Shown here: positions 1 through 8,293 of the stretch, one piece after another | How positions within the stretch are numbered: position 1 is the stretch's first letter | How the letters are laid out: each line of letters starts with the position of its first letter | NCBI GenBank assembly: GCA_016934265.1 | Contig: JAFGTF010000147.1 | Coordinates: forward strand, 1-36,888 | Length of the DNA stretch: 36,888 bases | Source: Spirochaetota bacterium | GTDB lineage: Bacteria; Spirochaetota; B62-G9; DRHN01 | Direction of reading: 5' to 3' | Notes under the pieces: generated by a model | Database searches by the model: none | What the model saw: the letters and a program-made list of their open reading frames with translations, nothing else | Told to the model about the DNA's origin: nothing | Made by a program: the position numbers and the translations under genes

Positions 1-557
1 TCCCAGTCCTCCTCGGTGTCGTAGGTGAATATGCCCAGCACGGTGTTCTGCTCGTCGTAGAGCGAGCCCCAGGGGTCCGGGTCTGCGGGCCGGTCGTCCG
101 CTTCCTGGGAACCGTACGATTTCACCGTGACGCTGTATCTGCCGTAGGAAAGCGTCTCTTCCAGCACGGCCTCCGCGCAGCTCCAGACGGGCTCCCCCTC
201 CCACTGGGGCCCGAACCGCCTCACCACAAGCTGCAGCTCGTTTTTTTCTGTATCGACCTGAACGTTCTGGGGAAACCAGAAATTACCTTTATTCGGCGGG
301 GCTTCCTTGTACTCCAGGACGTCCAGCGCCTGCTCGGCCGGTACGTGCGGCGCGTACGGATGGTATTTCGTGTTGAACCGCATTCCCTTCCATTGGATCA
401 TATAACGGCTGCCGGAATGGTCGTCGTTCCAGTTCACCGCGGAACCGGACCGGTCTTTTGCGTACGCAGTCCCGCCCGGCAGGTAGAGGGCCAGTACCGA
501 AACCATCAGCAGTGCGCACACCGTTGCGGGGATATATCTCGGGTAGTTCCCTATCAT
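1..557 (-). CDS. Secreted GH16-like / concanavalin-fold protein, C-terminus outside window
   Basis: The minus-strand frame opens with ATG at 557 and is still open at base 1, so about 185 residues are present and the C-terminus is missing. A GGGAG ribosome site lies about 8 bases before the ATG. The protein starts with a signal peptide: a hydrophobic run near residues 11-30, then GGTAYA and a likely cut before Lys34. The mature part is rich in Trp and Tyr, and its last visible stretch (LGIFTYDTEEDW) resembles the beta-sandwich strand that precedes the EIDIE-type catalytic motif of glycoside hydrolase family 16. The catalytic segment itself would lie beyond the window, so enzyme activity is not shown; a lectin-like binding module is the alternative. 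It lies downstream of the repeat protein on the same strand. Confidence 0.6.
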   Translation of the reverse strand, partial: MIGNYPRYIPATVCALLMVSVLALYLPGGTAYAKDRSGSAVNWNDDHSGSRYMIQWKGMRFNTKYHPYAPHVPAEQALDVLEYKEAPPNKGNFWFPQNVQVDTEKNELQLVVRRFGPQWEGEPVWSCAEAVLEETLSYGRYSVTVKSYGSQEADDRPADPDPWGSLYDEQNTVLGIFTYDTEEDW

Positions 558-731
558 ACCGTACTCCCGCCTTTTTCCTTGCTTCGAATCGATCGTGCTT
601 CAATCAACATAAATTACCACCACAATGATCCTCCAATCAACGGATATATTCCGGAACAACAAACCGCAGAACGTGAAAGGACTAAATCCCCGTATAACGA
701 ACAGCAGCGAAGGGATATCAGAGACACCTCT

Positions 732-1781
732 TCACGGCACGTAACAGACCGCTTTAGCTTCAACGAACCCCGCTTCAAGCAGATCGATCCTGCCGGCGGC
801 GCCGTTCTTCCAATAACAGGTCACCATATTCGTATCTTTTTGGTAGTATCCGGCCGCATATACATCGCCGCCCGATACATAGATCGCCTTCGCATATGCA
901 TCGTCCGCGTCGTAAAGATCCGTCCTGCCGGCGGCGTCGTTCTTCCAGAAGCACGCGACGTTCGATTCCGCGCCGACGTACATGCCGGCGACGTAGACAT
1001 CTTCCCCGGATACGTAGAGATCGTAGGCCTCCGAGTAGGCGCTGTCGTAGAGGGGTGTTACCGTTTCCATGTCGTTTTTCCAGTAGCAGGCCTCAAACTC
1101 AGGCCCGTTGTCATACTGACCCGCCACATACACATTGCCGCCGGACACGAAGAGAGAATTCGCGGTGGAACCGCTGCCCTCGGAAAGGTCCGTTCTCGTT
1201 TCCTTGTCGTTCTTCCAGTAGCAGGCTATGTTATACGAACCGCCACTATAATACCCCGCTACATACACGTCGCCGTCCGACACGAAAACGGAGCGCGCGA
1301 ACGAGTACACGGTGTCGTGCAGCTCGATTCTCGTTTCGGCATCATTTACCCAGTAGCATGCGACGGTTACCTCCCCGTTAAAGTAGTTCCCGGCCACATA
1401 CACATTGCCCCCGGACACGAAAATAGAGTGCGCCTCCGCCCATTCGGCGTCGTACAGCGTGACCATCTCCCCGTTCTTCCAGTAGCAGGCCGCATATTGA
1501 TCACTGGCATAGTAATAGCCGGCTGTATACACGTCGCTCCCGTATACGAAGACAGACAACGCCACCGCGGGAGGAGCACCGGAAAGGTCGTTCTTCACCC
1601 CGTTCTTCCAGTAGCAGGCCGTGGTCAAAAATGCTTTCGATCCAGGATCATGACAGCCGGCAACGTATACCCCGGCCATGTCCGTCATCCCTTCCCCTCC
1701 TCCCCCGCAGTCGAACATAAACAACACAGATGAAACAAGTACACAGGCCGTCAATAAAACCGATGTTCCCCTTCTTTTCAT
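732..1781 (-). CDS. Secreted seven-repeat protein, probable beta-propeller
   Basis: This is a 349-residue protein with a basic N-terminus, a hydrophobic core (residues 8-23) and Cys25 followed by four Gly. Cys25 could be a lipidation site, but Asp at -1 makes a poor lipobox, so plain secretion is equally possible. From about residue 38 the sequence consists of seven repeats of roughly 45 residues. Each carries a variant of SVFVSGGNVYVAGYY followed by ACYWKN and a short polar loop ending near a Leu/Tyr-Asp. Seven regular blades of beta-type sequence suggest a propeller used for binding at the cell surface. No catalytic motif is visible. The start has a GAGGGGG ribosome site about 6 bases upstream. 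I do not recognise a named family. Repeat identity is high enough that recent duplication is likely. Confidence 0.7.
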   Translation of the reverse strand: MKRRGTSVLLTACVLVSSVLFMFDCGGGGEGMTDMAGVYVAGCHDPGSKAFLTTACYWKNGVKNDLSGAPPAVALSVFVYGSDVYTAGYYYASDQYAACYWKNGEMVTLYDAEWAEAHSIFVSGGNVYVAGNYFNGEVTVACYWVNDAETRIELHDTVYSFARSVFVSDGDVYVAGYYSGGSYNIACYWKNDKETRTDLSEGSGSTANSLFVSGGNVYVAGQYDNGPEFEACYWKNDMETVTPLYDSAYSEAYDLYVSGEDVYVAGMYVGAESNVACFWKNDAAGRTDLYDADDAYAKAIYVSGGDVYAAGYYQKDTNMVTCYWKNGAAGRIDLLEAGFVEAKAVCYVP

Positions 1782-1816
1782 GTTTTACCCCCTCTGAGAT
1801 GTTCACGCGAGAACTC

Positions 1817-1844
1817 AGTATATATAACTCAAAGAATTTGTCAC
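1817..1844 (-). promoter_or_regulatory. Candidate sigma70 promoter of the seven-repeat gene
   Basis: Read on the minus strand, GTGACA (1844-1839) and TATACT (1822-1817) are separated by 16 bases. They lie about 35 bases before the ATG at 1781. Fit to consensus is moderate to good. Confidence 0.4.
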
Positions 1845-2117
1845 CTGCTATTTTACAGGCAGACGGGCCGGCGCCATCGGCTGCGGAGTAGGTCGATCCG
1901 CAAAAATCATACATTCGATAGTAGCGGTACCAGCAACGATACGCAGTCGGCGCCCGTAAAACGGCGCGAACACCGTTCATCGCGCCTCCCCATAAATCCG
2001 CTGTCTCATGCCGCTTCGCAGAAACCGGAGAACGTATTCAGCCGTGCTGGATCGTTCTGTGTCAGGGAGCGACCGCCACGCGAAACAGGCGGAGCCTTTT
2101 TTTAGAAACCTCTCTTC
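1845..2117. other. Intergenic, nothing recognised
   Basis: This is the gap between the divergent repeat-protein gene and the nucleotidase gene. Short minus-strand frames cross it but have no ribosome sites and no family resemblance. I see no RNA gene or clear hairpin. Confidence 0.4.
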
Positions 2118-2146
2118 TTGACTTCGAATTCGGAGTGACCTACAAT
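2118..2146 (+). promoter_or_regulatory. Sigma70-type promoter of the 5'-nucleotidase gene
   Basis: TTGACT (2118-2123) and TACAAT (2141-2146) are separated by 17 bases. Transcription would begin near 2153, at the ribosome site AAAGGAGGG (2152-2160), which supports ATG 2168 over earlier in-frame codons. Confidence 0.6.
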
Positions 2147-2167
2147 GACAGAAAGGAGGGAAAAACA

Positions 2168-3544
2168 ATGATACAAAGAAAAAGAGCCTTTCGATTTCTC
2201 ATAGTGGCAATGGTGGTTTTACTGCTCTCGGCACCCGCGTTCCTGTTCGGCGGCGAACGGGAGCACATACCGGAGCTCGTCATCGTGAATATGGCCGACA
2301 CGCATTCGGCGTACGACACCTACCCGTTGATACTCTCCGCGGTCGAAGGCATCACCCAAGAGCTCGATTACGGGGATCTTGTGTTTCTCATAAACGGCGA
2401 CCTGTTCGAGTTCGGGAACGCGGCTGCGCGAAAGTCGCAGGGACTTGCCGACTGGGAGTTCCTCTCGAGGCTCAAGCGGTACGGAACTGTGATAGTAAAC
2501 ATCGGCAACCACGAGTTCGACTTCGTCTCCCCCGAAAACTTCATCGAAACTGCCCGCTCGTACGGGGTGACCGTGATCGGCACGGTTCGAACGGTCCCGG
2601 ACGGAGCCTTGCTCGCACCCGAGTACACAGACCTCGAAACCGACGGAAAAACCGTGCGTGTAATCGGTATCGCGACGAATCAGATCAACACCTACCCGAA
2701 GGAGTACCGGGAAACGATCACAGTCCCGGATCCGGTCGCGTGGACGGACGAGCACTACAACGCCGTCTTGGGCAGCGCGGACTACTCCATCCTGCTCTCC
2801 CACGCGGGCCTGACCGCGGACGTCGGGCTATTGCCGCTTCTTCCCGACAACACGCTTTTCGCGGTCGGCGGACACGACCACCTCACCCTGCGGCAGGAGA
2901 TATACGGCATCCCCTACATGCACAACGGTTTCTGCGGCGAAAAGCTGAATGTCGCGGAGGTCCACCTCGAAGGCGCGTATCCCAGGGTCGTGTTTCACGA
3001 CATCAAGACCGCCGATATTTCGAAGGGAGACGCCGGTATGGAGGAGGCGATCGGCCTCATACGCGCGCAGTATCTCGATGCGGAGGACACCGCACCGGTC
3101 GGCGTGGTACCGGAAGACATGACGGTGCTCGAGGCGGCGTACTGGGCGGTGGAAACGGTCCGGGACGCGATCGGCGCGGACGTCGCGTTTCTGAACCACA
3201 CCTCGTTCGGCTCCGGCCTCCAGGCGGGCATGCTTCCCAAGTACGGTTTCGACAAGTTCATGCGCTTCGACAACAAGGTGATGAGAGCGACGGTTAGCGC
3301 CGACACGCTCCGCACCATCCTCGCCCTCAGCAACCAGCATCTCATGAAATCGCTCGATGACCGGACCGGCGACTTCCTCTATGCGAGCGACATCGACGTC
3401 GAATACGGGAGAGAGTACGAGATCGTGACCTCGAGCTGGGTCGCGCTCGACTTCAACCAGATGCGCTATCTGGGAGCCGAGATACCGTTCGAGGAGATCC
3501 CGGGCGTCACTACGAAGCAGATACTCGCATCGGCGTTGCAGTAG
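2168..3544 (+). CDS. Secreted 5'-nucleotidase / 2',3'-cyclic phosphodiesterase family protein
   Basis: The protein has 458 residues and starts with a signal peptide (MIQRKR, a hydrophobic core, then GG). The calcineurin-like metallophosphatase core is complete: NMADTHS, NGDLFE, NIGNHEFDF, LSHAG and GGHDHL supply the usual Asp, His and Asn ligands for two metal ions. The C-terminal half (from about residue 300) matches the substrate-binding 5_nucleotid_C domain of the UshA family, with FLNHTSFGSGLQAG near where the fold begins. The protein should act outside the cytoplasm, removing phosphate from nucleotides or related esters. A perfect AAAGGAGGG lies 7 bases before ATG 2168; an upstream in-frame codon at 2135 lies within the promoter and is unlikely. 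It appears monocistronic. Confidence 0.85.
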   Translation: MIQRKRAFRFLIVAMVVLLLSAPAFLFGGEREHIPELVIVNMADTHSAYDTYPLILSAVEGITQELDYGDLVFLINGDLFEFGNAAARKSQGLADWEFLSRLKRYGTVIVNIGNHEFDFVSPENFIETARSYGVTVIGTVRTVPDGALLAPEYTDLETDGKTVRVIGIATNQINTYPKEYRETITVPDPVAWTDEHYNAVLGSADYSILLSHAGLTADVGLLPLLPDNTLFAVGGHDHLTLRQEIYGIPYMHNGFCGEKLNVAEVHLEGAYPRVVFHDIKTADISKGDAGMEEAIGLIRAQYLDAEDTAPVGVVPEDMTVLEAAYWAVETVRDAIGADVAFLNHTSFGSGLQAGMLPKYGFDKFMRFDNKVMRATVSADTLRTILALSNQHLMKSLDDRTGDFLYASDIDVEYGREYEIVTSSWVALDFNQMRYLGAEIPFEEIPGVTTKQILASALQ

Positions 3545-4068
3545 CCAAAACGCCGTACGAAGAACGCCTTTTTCGGGACGGGGGATCAGGGCACAGGCCG
3601 CATACGTTCCGGAACTATATTAGTCGGCCGGCCCCTTGAACATGAATCCCTGCATTCAGTATCGTTTGTACTGTTTGCCGGATCCCACTGTGCCGACATT
3701 TTCCGACCGGACGGTGAAGCTCACCTCTCTCAGGGACAGGCGTAAACTTTGTAAACTTTTATAACGGGAGAATGAGTGCGCGGCGGAACGATACGAGAGA
3801 ACGGCTCGCATATGAATTACGCATACGCCGATGCCAATCTAGAAACAGTCGCACATCCATGCACAGCGGTTCGTCCCCGATTTTGTACGCCCCATCGAAT
3901 CCCATATTAACCGTTTCAGTCGTATCACGGCATAGGAATGCGGGGCCGCCTCACAAGGTCGACCGAATTTTCGTTTGACCCCGCCCTCGCCTTTTTTTAT
4001 ATTGCGCGAACAGGCGTAAAGGGTACAGAATCACGAACCGTACGGATAGAATAAACAAGAGACGGAAC
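3545..4068. other. Intergenic, about 520 bases, no gene supported
   Basis: A 68-codon frame at 3772-3978 has a GGGAG only one base before its ATG, arginine/serine-rich content and no family resemblance, so it is not called. A direct repeat of GTAAACTTT stands at 3742-3759. No convincing terminator follows the nucleotidase gene. Confidence 0.5.
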
Positions 4069-5028
4069 ATGGAGAGGATCAGACGGGTAGTCGTCCTCGG
4101 CGCGGGGGCGATGGGCGGCTTCTTTTTATCGCGGTTTCTCGACGCGCCGGGCTTCGAGGCGGCCGCTGCCGCCCGGGGCACGCGAAAGAAGCGGCTCGAT
4201 ACAAAGGGGTTGGTCGTCAACGGGAAACGGTATATGGGTTTCGCCCTGGACCCGGCCGAAGCCGACTCGCCCGCGGATCTCATCATCGTCGCGGTCAAAA
4301 ACCACCACCTGCAGGAAGCGGCAGGCGGTCTCGCGCGGCTCGTCTCAGACCGCACCGTTTTCCTGTCCGTGATGAACGGCCTCGACAGCGAGGAATATCT
4401 CGGCTCGCTCTACGGCGATAACAAGGTGCTGTACGGGGCCTCCGTCGGCATCGACAGCATCCGTGAGGGAAACCGTGTAACCTTTACGCATGCGGGGGTG
4501 CACTACTTCGGAGAGAAAAAAAACCGGAAGCCCAGCCCGAAGGTCCTCCTCGTGCAGGACGCGTTTCGCCGCGCGGGCATTTCATACGAAACGCCGCTGG
4601 ACATGATCAGGATGCTGTGGTGGAAATTCATGATCAACGTGGGTATCAACCAGGCTTCCGCGGTGATGCGCGCCCCCTATGGGATCTTCCAATCGCTTCC
4701 CGAAGCCAGGTCTCTCATGGTGTCGCTGATGCGGGAGGTAACGGCCTTAGCGAAAATCGTCGGGGTCGATCTCGGCGAGGGGGACATCACCGACTGGTAC
4801 AAGGTGCTCGAAAAGCTCGCGCCGCACGGAAAGACGTCGATGCTCCAGGACGTCGAGGCGGGACGCAAAACGGAAGTCGAGGCGTTCGGAGGCAAGGTGA
4901 CAAGCCTCGGAAAGGAACACGACGTGCCTACGCCGGTAAACCGGGCCGTCACGAGCATCATCCACGTGCTCGAGCGCGACGCGGACCGAACGGATCCTTT
5001 TAACCGGGCCGATACGGGCGATGGATGA
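4069..5028 (+). CDS. Ketopantoate reductase family (ApbA/PanE-like) oxidoreductase
   Basis: This 319-residue cytoplasmic protein starts with an NAD(P)-binding Rossmann motif (VVLGAGAMGG, residues 6-15). The family's catalytic lysine lies in WWKFMINVGIN near residue 186, and the C-terminal helical domain carries the acidic motif in RKTEVEAFGG near residue 270. Family members reduce 2-dehydropantoate to pantoate with NADPH in coenzyme A synthesis, but many paralogues act on other 2-keto acids. No other pantothenate gene is nearby and the next genes are a membrane protease and an OYE-type reductase, so true PanE activity is not certain. The ribosome site before the ATG is weak (GAGACGG). Confidence 0.8.
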   Translation: MERIRRVVVLGAGAMGGFFLSRFLDAPGFEAAAAARGTRKKRLDTKGLVVNGKRYMGFALDPAEADSPADLIIVAVKNHHLQEAAGGLARLVSDRTVFLSVMNGLDSEEYLGSLYGDNKVLYGASVGIDSIREGNRVTFTHAGVHYFGEKKNRKPSPKVLLVQDAFRRAGISYETPLDMIRMLWWKFMINVGINQASAVMRAPYGIFQSLPEARSLMVSLMREVTALAKIVGVDLGEGDITDWYKVLEKLAPHGKTSMLQDVEAGRKTEVEAFGGKVTSLGKEHDVPTPVNRAVTSIIHVLERDADRTDPFNRADTGDG

Positions 5029-5051
5029 GGGATAGAGACCATGCAGGGCGT

Positions 5052-5067
5052 TTCGTATCGATACGAA
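5052..5067. repeat. 16-bp perfect palindrome upstream of the CPBP protease gene
   Basis: TTCGTATC followed directly by GATACGAA is fully self-complementary. It lies 32 bases before the TTG start of the protease gene, where a repressor operator would be expected. No dedicated regulator gene is adjacent. Confidence 0.4.
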
Positions 5068-5098
5068 CGCCGCGGCACCAAGATTTCGGGAGCGTGTT

Positions 5099-5950
5099 TT
5101 GGATTTCACGAAAAATAAATTCCCGTGGCCCTACCTCGTACTTTCCTACGCCATCGCCTGGGCCTTCTGGATCCCGGTCGCGCTGATAGGCGTGAACTAC
5201 CAGAGCTCCCCGTTTCTTATCGTGCTCGTATTTGCGGGCGTGTCCGGCCCCGCCATCGCAGGGATCTTCCTGACCTACGCGGAGCAGGGGAAGGAGGGAG
5301 GACGGGATTTCTGGCTGCGGGCGTGCGGCACGCGGCGTGTACGCACGGTATGGTGGGCCATCCTGTTTTTGTTATGGCCCGCGCTGCACCTCGCCTCCAT
5401 AGGCATCACCGGGCTACGCGGCGGCGGGGCGCCGGGCTTCGAATTCGTCCGGGACCTGGTCTTTCGGCCCGCTTCTTTTCTGGCGATCGTCTTCCTCTAC
5501 TTCGTCCAGGCGGGCATCGAGGAGCTCGGGTGGCGGGGCTACATGCTCGAGCGGCTGCAAAGATCGAAAAAGCCCCTCGGCGCATCGCTCGTCATCGGCG
5601 TCTTCCACGCCATATGGCACCTGCCCCTTTTCTTCGTCCGGGGTACGAATCAGGTCCGCTGGGGATTCGGCGTCGACTTCTGGATATTCATTTCCGTCGC
5701 CGTTGCAGCGTCGATCTACTTGACATGGTGCTACAACCAAACCCGAAGAAGCACGTTCGCGGCTGCCGTGCTGCACTGCACCGCAAACCTGTGCCTGGAC
5801 ATCTTCAAGGGACCGCCCGCACAGGAGAGGACGTACAACGCCCTCATGATTGCGGGCGCCGCAGCTATCGCCGCCGTATGGCTCATCCAAGGCGGTTCGA
5901 CCGGTGAGAAAAATCACACATCGCAGGAGGGAGGCGGCACGAATGAATGA
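5099..5950 (+). CDS. CPBP-family intramembrane metalloprotease
   Basis: The protein has 283 residues and about eight hydrophobic segments. It carries the three motifs of the CPBP (CAAX protease and bacteriocin-processing) family: EELGWRG (EExxxR) near residue 141, FHAIWH near residue 165, and HCTAN (HxxxN) near residue 224. These residues bind metal and catalyse cleavage within the membrane. Natural substrates of most bacterial members are unknown. The only sensible start is TTG 5099, with GGGAG six bases upstream, since no in-frame ATG stands before the first membrane span. The gene overlaps the next one by 8 bases, so the two are probably translated together. Confidence 0.85.
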   Translation: MDFTKNKFPWPYLVLSYAIAWAFWIPVALIGVNYQSSPFLIVLVFAGVSGPAIAGIFLTYAEQGKEGGRDFWLRACGTRRVRTVWWAILFLLWPALHLASIGITGLRGGGAPGFEFVRDLVFRPASFLAIVFLYFVQAGIEELGWRGYMLERLQRSKKPLGASLVIGVFHAIWHLPLFFVRGTNQVRWGFGVDFWIFISVAVAASIYLTWCYNQTRRSTFAAAVLHCTANLCLDIFKGPPAQERTYNALMIAGAAAIAAVWLIQGGSTGEKNHTSQEGGGTNE

Positions 5951-7058
5951 TGAATCCATACTTTTTACACCGATCAGGATCGGGACGATCGAGGTCAAAA
6001 ACCGTTTCGTACGCTCTGCGACACACGACTACATGGCCACCCAGGACGGCGCGGTGACCGACCGGCAGGTCTCGCTGTACCGGGAGCTGGCGCGGAGAGA
6101 CATCGGTCTTATAGTCTCGGGCCATGCCTTCGTCAATCCAGAGGGAAAGGCGAGCCCGTTTCAGATCGGGGCGCACAGAGACGAAATGACGGGCGGTCTC
6201 GCCCGCATCGCGGACACCGTGCACGAATACGGGGGCTTTGTCTTCCTCCAGATCTCACACGCGGGCAGGCAGACGAAACCGAAATTGACAGGCTGCACTC
6301 CCCTCGCGCCTTCGGCCGTATACGAGCCTACTTACGACGTCATGCCCCGGGCGATGAGCGGTAAAGACATTATAAACGTAATTAAGGATTTCATACATGC
6401 CGCACGGCGCGCCAAGGAAGCGGGATTCGACGGGGTGCAGCTCCATATGGCCCACGGCTACCTGCTCTCGAGCTTTCTCTCTCCGCACACCAACCGGCGG
6501 ACGGACGAATGGGGAGGCCCGCTCGAAAACCGCCTCAGGGTCTCGGTCGATATTATCAAGGGTATCAAGGATCTTCTCGGAAACGGGTACCCGCTCATAG
6601 TGAAGCTGAACTCGACGGACCTGTTCGAGGGCGGCATTTACGCGGAGGAGAGTGTTGAAGCGGCGAAAGTCCTCGCGGCACACGGAGTTGACGGCATCGA
6701 GGCCTCCGGCGGCATAGCGGAGGGCGGCAGGGGCACGGCCTGGAAGGGGATACTGGCAGAAGAGGAGGAGGGCTATTTCGCCGGCAACGCGGCGAGAATG
6801 AAGCAGGCGGTTTCCGTCCCAGTATTCGGACTCGGGGGGCTCAGGACGTTTTCCGTCATGGAACGCCTCGTATCTGACGGCAGGGTCGACCTCGTCTCCA
6901 TGAGCCGCCCCTTTATCCGGGAACCGAAGCTCGTAAAAAAGTTTTTCGACGGGGAGACCGGGAAGTCTTCGTGCATATCCTGCAACGGCTGCTTCAACGT
7001 CCGCGGGATATCCTGCAGCGAACTGAAACGATCCGGTAGCGATCATCGTTCAGAGTAA
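5943..7058 (+). CDS. NADH:flavin oxidoreductase, Old Yellow Enzyme family, with C-terminal Cys cluster
   Basis: The protein has 371 residues and forms an FMN-binding TIM barrel: LFTPIRIGTIEVKNRFVRSAT at the N-terminus, ISHAGRQT, and the substrate-site motif AHGYLLSSFLSP. The tail carries CISCNGCFNVRGISC, a cysteine set resembling the 4Fe-4S site of 2,4-dienoyl-CoA-reductase-type enzymes. The downstream FAD/NADPH domains of that class are absent, so this is a single-domain member that would need a partner for electrons. ATG 5943 is chosen because AGGAGGGAGG stands just upstream and the family N-terminus begins there; a longer frame from 5850 lies inside the protease gene. The substrate is unknown. 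Confidence 0.85.
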   Translation: MNDESILFTPIRIGTIEVKNRFVRSATHDYMATQDGAVTDRQVSLYRELARRDIGLIVSGHAFVNPEGKASPFQIGAHRDEMTGGLARIADTVHEYGGFVFLQISHAGRQTKPKLTGCTPLAPSAVYEPTYDVMPRAMSGKDIINVIKDFIHAARRAKEAGFDGVQLHMAHGYLLSSFLSPHTNRRTDEWGGPLENRLRVSVDIIKGIKDLLGNGYPLIVKLNSTDLFEGGIYAEESVEAAKVLAAHGVDGIEASGGIAEGGRGTAWKGILAEEEEGYFAGNAARMKQAVSVPVFGLGGLRTFSVMERLVSDGRVDLVSMSRPFIREPKLVKKFFDGETGKSSCISCNGCFNVRGISCSELKRSGSDHRSE

Positions 7059-7092
7059 TTGCATAAGAGGGAGGCGTATTGCTATCTTATGC

Positions 7093-7272
7093 ATAAGAGA
7101 TTCTTTCGAATATACGGATGGATTCTACCACATGAACTGGAAAGAATGCTGCCAGGCCATGTTCCATCAAGCCATTCATGAATACGCGGACCGCTTCGGC
7201 AAGCGACCACATCAATCATTGAGGGGAATATCACCGGTAGAGTTTGCTAAAAACTGTCCCCGAATTACGTGA
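7093..7272 (+). pseudogene. C-terminal remnant of a transposase/integrase-like protein
   Basis: An open frame ending at TGA 7270-7272 reads HQAIHEYADRFGKRPHQSL and then GISPVEF. This is the kind of C-terminal tail (RPHQSLxGxxPxEF) seen in integrase-core transposases. No start codon, N-terminal part or inverted ends are visible, so only a fragment of about 60 codons remains directly after the OYE gene. Confidence 0.45.
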
Positions 7273-7316
7273 CACTTACAGCAATGACATAGGACGTACG
7301 GAAGGAGCAGGAATAG

Positions 7317-7508
7317 ATGAGCTGTAAATGGATCGATATATGTCCGCTGCGGCGTCTCGAACGGCAGGGCGCGATCGACTTCACATGGCGGGAGCGCTAC
7401 TGCGACACCGAGCGAAACTGGCGCGAGTGCAGACGGTACCAGATGGAGGAAAAAGGACTCCCGCACTCCGACACCATGATGCCGGACGGCAGCGTTATAG
7501 GAATATAA
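7317..7508 (+). CDS. Small Cys-rich conserved-looking protein, function unknown
   Basis: This 63-residue protein has an AAGGAG ribosome site 9 bases before the ATG. It begins MSCKWIDICPLRRLE, has a central WRERYC and ECRRYQME, and ends DTMMPDGSV. The spaced cysteines (C3, C9, C29, C38) and many aromatic and charged residues suggest a small metal-binding or redox protein rather than a random frame. I recall similar short cysteine proteins in other anaerobes but cannot name the family. It stands alone, 270 bases before trmO. Confidence 0.55.
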   Translation: MSCKWIDICPLRRLERQGAIDFTWRERYCDTERNWRECRRYQMEEKGLPHSDTMMPDGSVIGI

Positions 7509-7624
7509 ACCTGCCTCATTTGGTGCGGGTAAACGTATACGAGTGGCTTTGAGACACCGGCTCCACTCGGCAAGAGAAACAGGGGGATGCGTCCACCCGT
7601 TACGGTGACAGGAGAGTAATTGTT

Positions 7625-7653
7625 TTGATTATTTCAATATTCTGATATATTAC
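7625..7653 (+). promoter_or_regulatory. Possible promoter in the AT-rich region before trmO
   Basis: TTGATT (7625-7630) and TATTAC (7648-7653) are separated by 17 bases. The gap 7509-7777 is strikingly AT-rich compared with its neighbours. The leader to the trmO start would be about 120 bases; no riboswitch-like structure was recognised. Confidence 0.3.
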
Positions 7654-7777
7654 TATCAACTCATTCATGTCCTTTAAACCTGATATCAATACCATTTCAA
7701 ATAATTTTTTCATGCTTGATAATTATTCATAATAACCGCACTATAGAGATAAATCAGAGTGAGAGCGGTCATATCGA

Positions 7778-8293
7778 ATGAGCACATTTTCCTTCAAGCA
7801 GATCGGAACGATACATTCCCCGTACCACGACACCCATGGAATGCCGATACAGCCGCCCGGAGCGAAAGGGACGAAAGGTACCGTCGAACTGCTGCCGGAA
7901 TACGAAGAGGCGCTTTCCGACCTCGAGGGGTTCTCCCATCTGATACTGCTGTACGTTTTCCACCGGACCGACAGATACATCCCGTTGGTAACGCCGTTTA
8001 TGGATTCTAAACCACGAGGTCTGTTTTCGACACGCGCCCCGAAACGGCCCAATCCCATCGGCATCTCCATCGTGAAGCTCGTCAAAATCGACAAGACGAC
8101 TCTGCACGTCGAGAACATCGATGTGCTCGACAAAACCCCTCTTTTAGACGTCAAGCCGTACGTCCCGGAGTTCGACCTCCCGTCGGGTGACGTCAGGACC
8201 GGCTGGCTCGAACAGGCGAAGGGTCTGGTTGAGGGCAAAAAAGCCGACGGACGGTTCGAGTCGGAAGAAGACCAGCCGGAGGACCGGCGATGA
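7778..8293 (+). CDS. trmO: TrmO/TsaA family tRNA t6A N6-methyltransferase
   Basis: This 171-residue protein of the UPF0066/TsaA family is a single beta-barrel SAM-dependent enzyme. In characterised members it methylates threonylcarbamoyladenosine at position 37 of tRNA(Thr). Family motifs visible are the N-terminal IGTIHSPY, GFSHLILLYVFHR in the middle and FSTRAPKRPNPIGIS, the most conserved segment, near residue 87. Length is close to the single-domain members; the C-terminal extension of the E. coli protein is absent. The stop overlaps the next start (ATGA). Some family members serve other methyl-transfer roles in archaea and anaerobes, so the tRNA role is family-based. Confidence 0.85.
   Translation: MSTFSFKQIGTIHSPYHDTHGMPIQPPGAKGTKGTVELLPEYEEALSDLEGFSHLILLYVFHRTDRYIPLVTPFMDSKPRGLFSTRAPKRPNPIGISIVKLVKIDKTTLHVENIDVLDKTPLLDVKPYVPEFDLPSGDVRTGWLEQAKGLVEGKKADGRFESEEDQPEDRR

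Noticed and set aside
345-1733. Long plus-strand frame with repeats opposite the seven-repeat gene
   Set aside because: Its periodicity is the mirror of the minus-strand repeats; it has no signal peptide, ribosome site or family resemblance.
3772-3978. 68-codon plus-strand frame before the ketopantoate-reductase-like gene
   Set aside because: The ribosome site is one base from the ATG, composition is not protein-like and no family is recognised.
5850-5942. Longer N-terminus for the OYE-type enzyme
   Set aside because: The extra 31 residues are Arg/Pro-rich, overlap the protease gene and precede the family's conserved start; a strong ribosome site supports ATG 5943.
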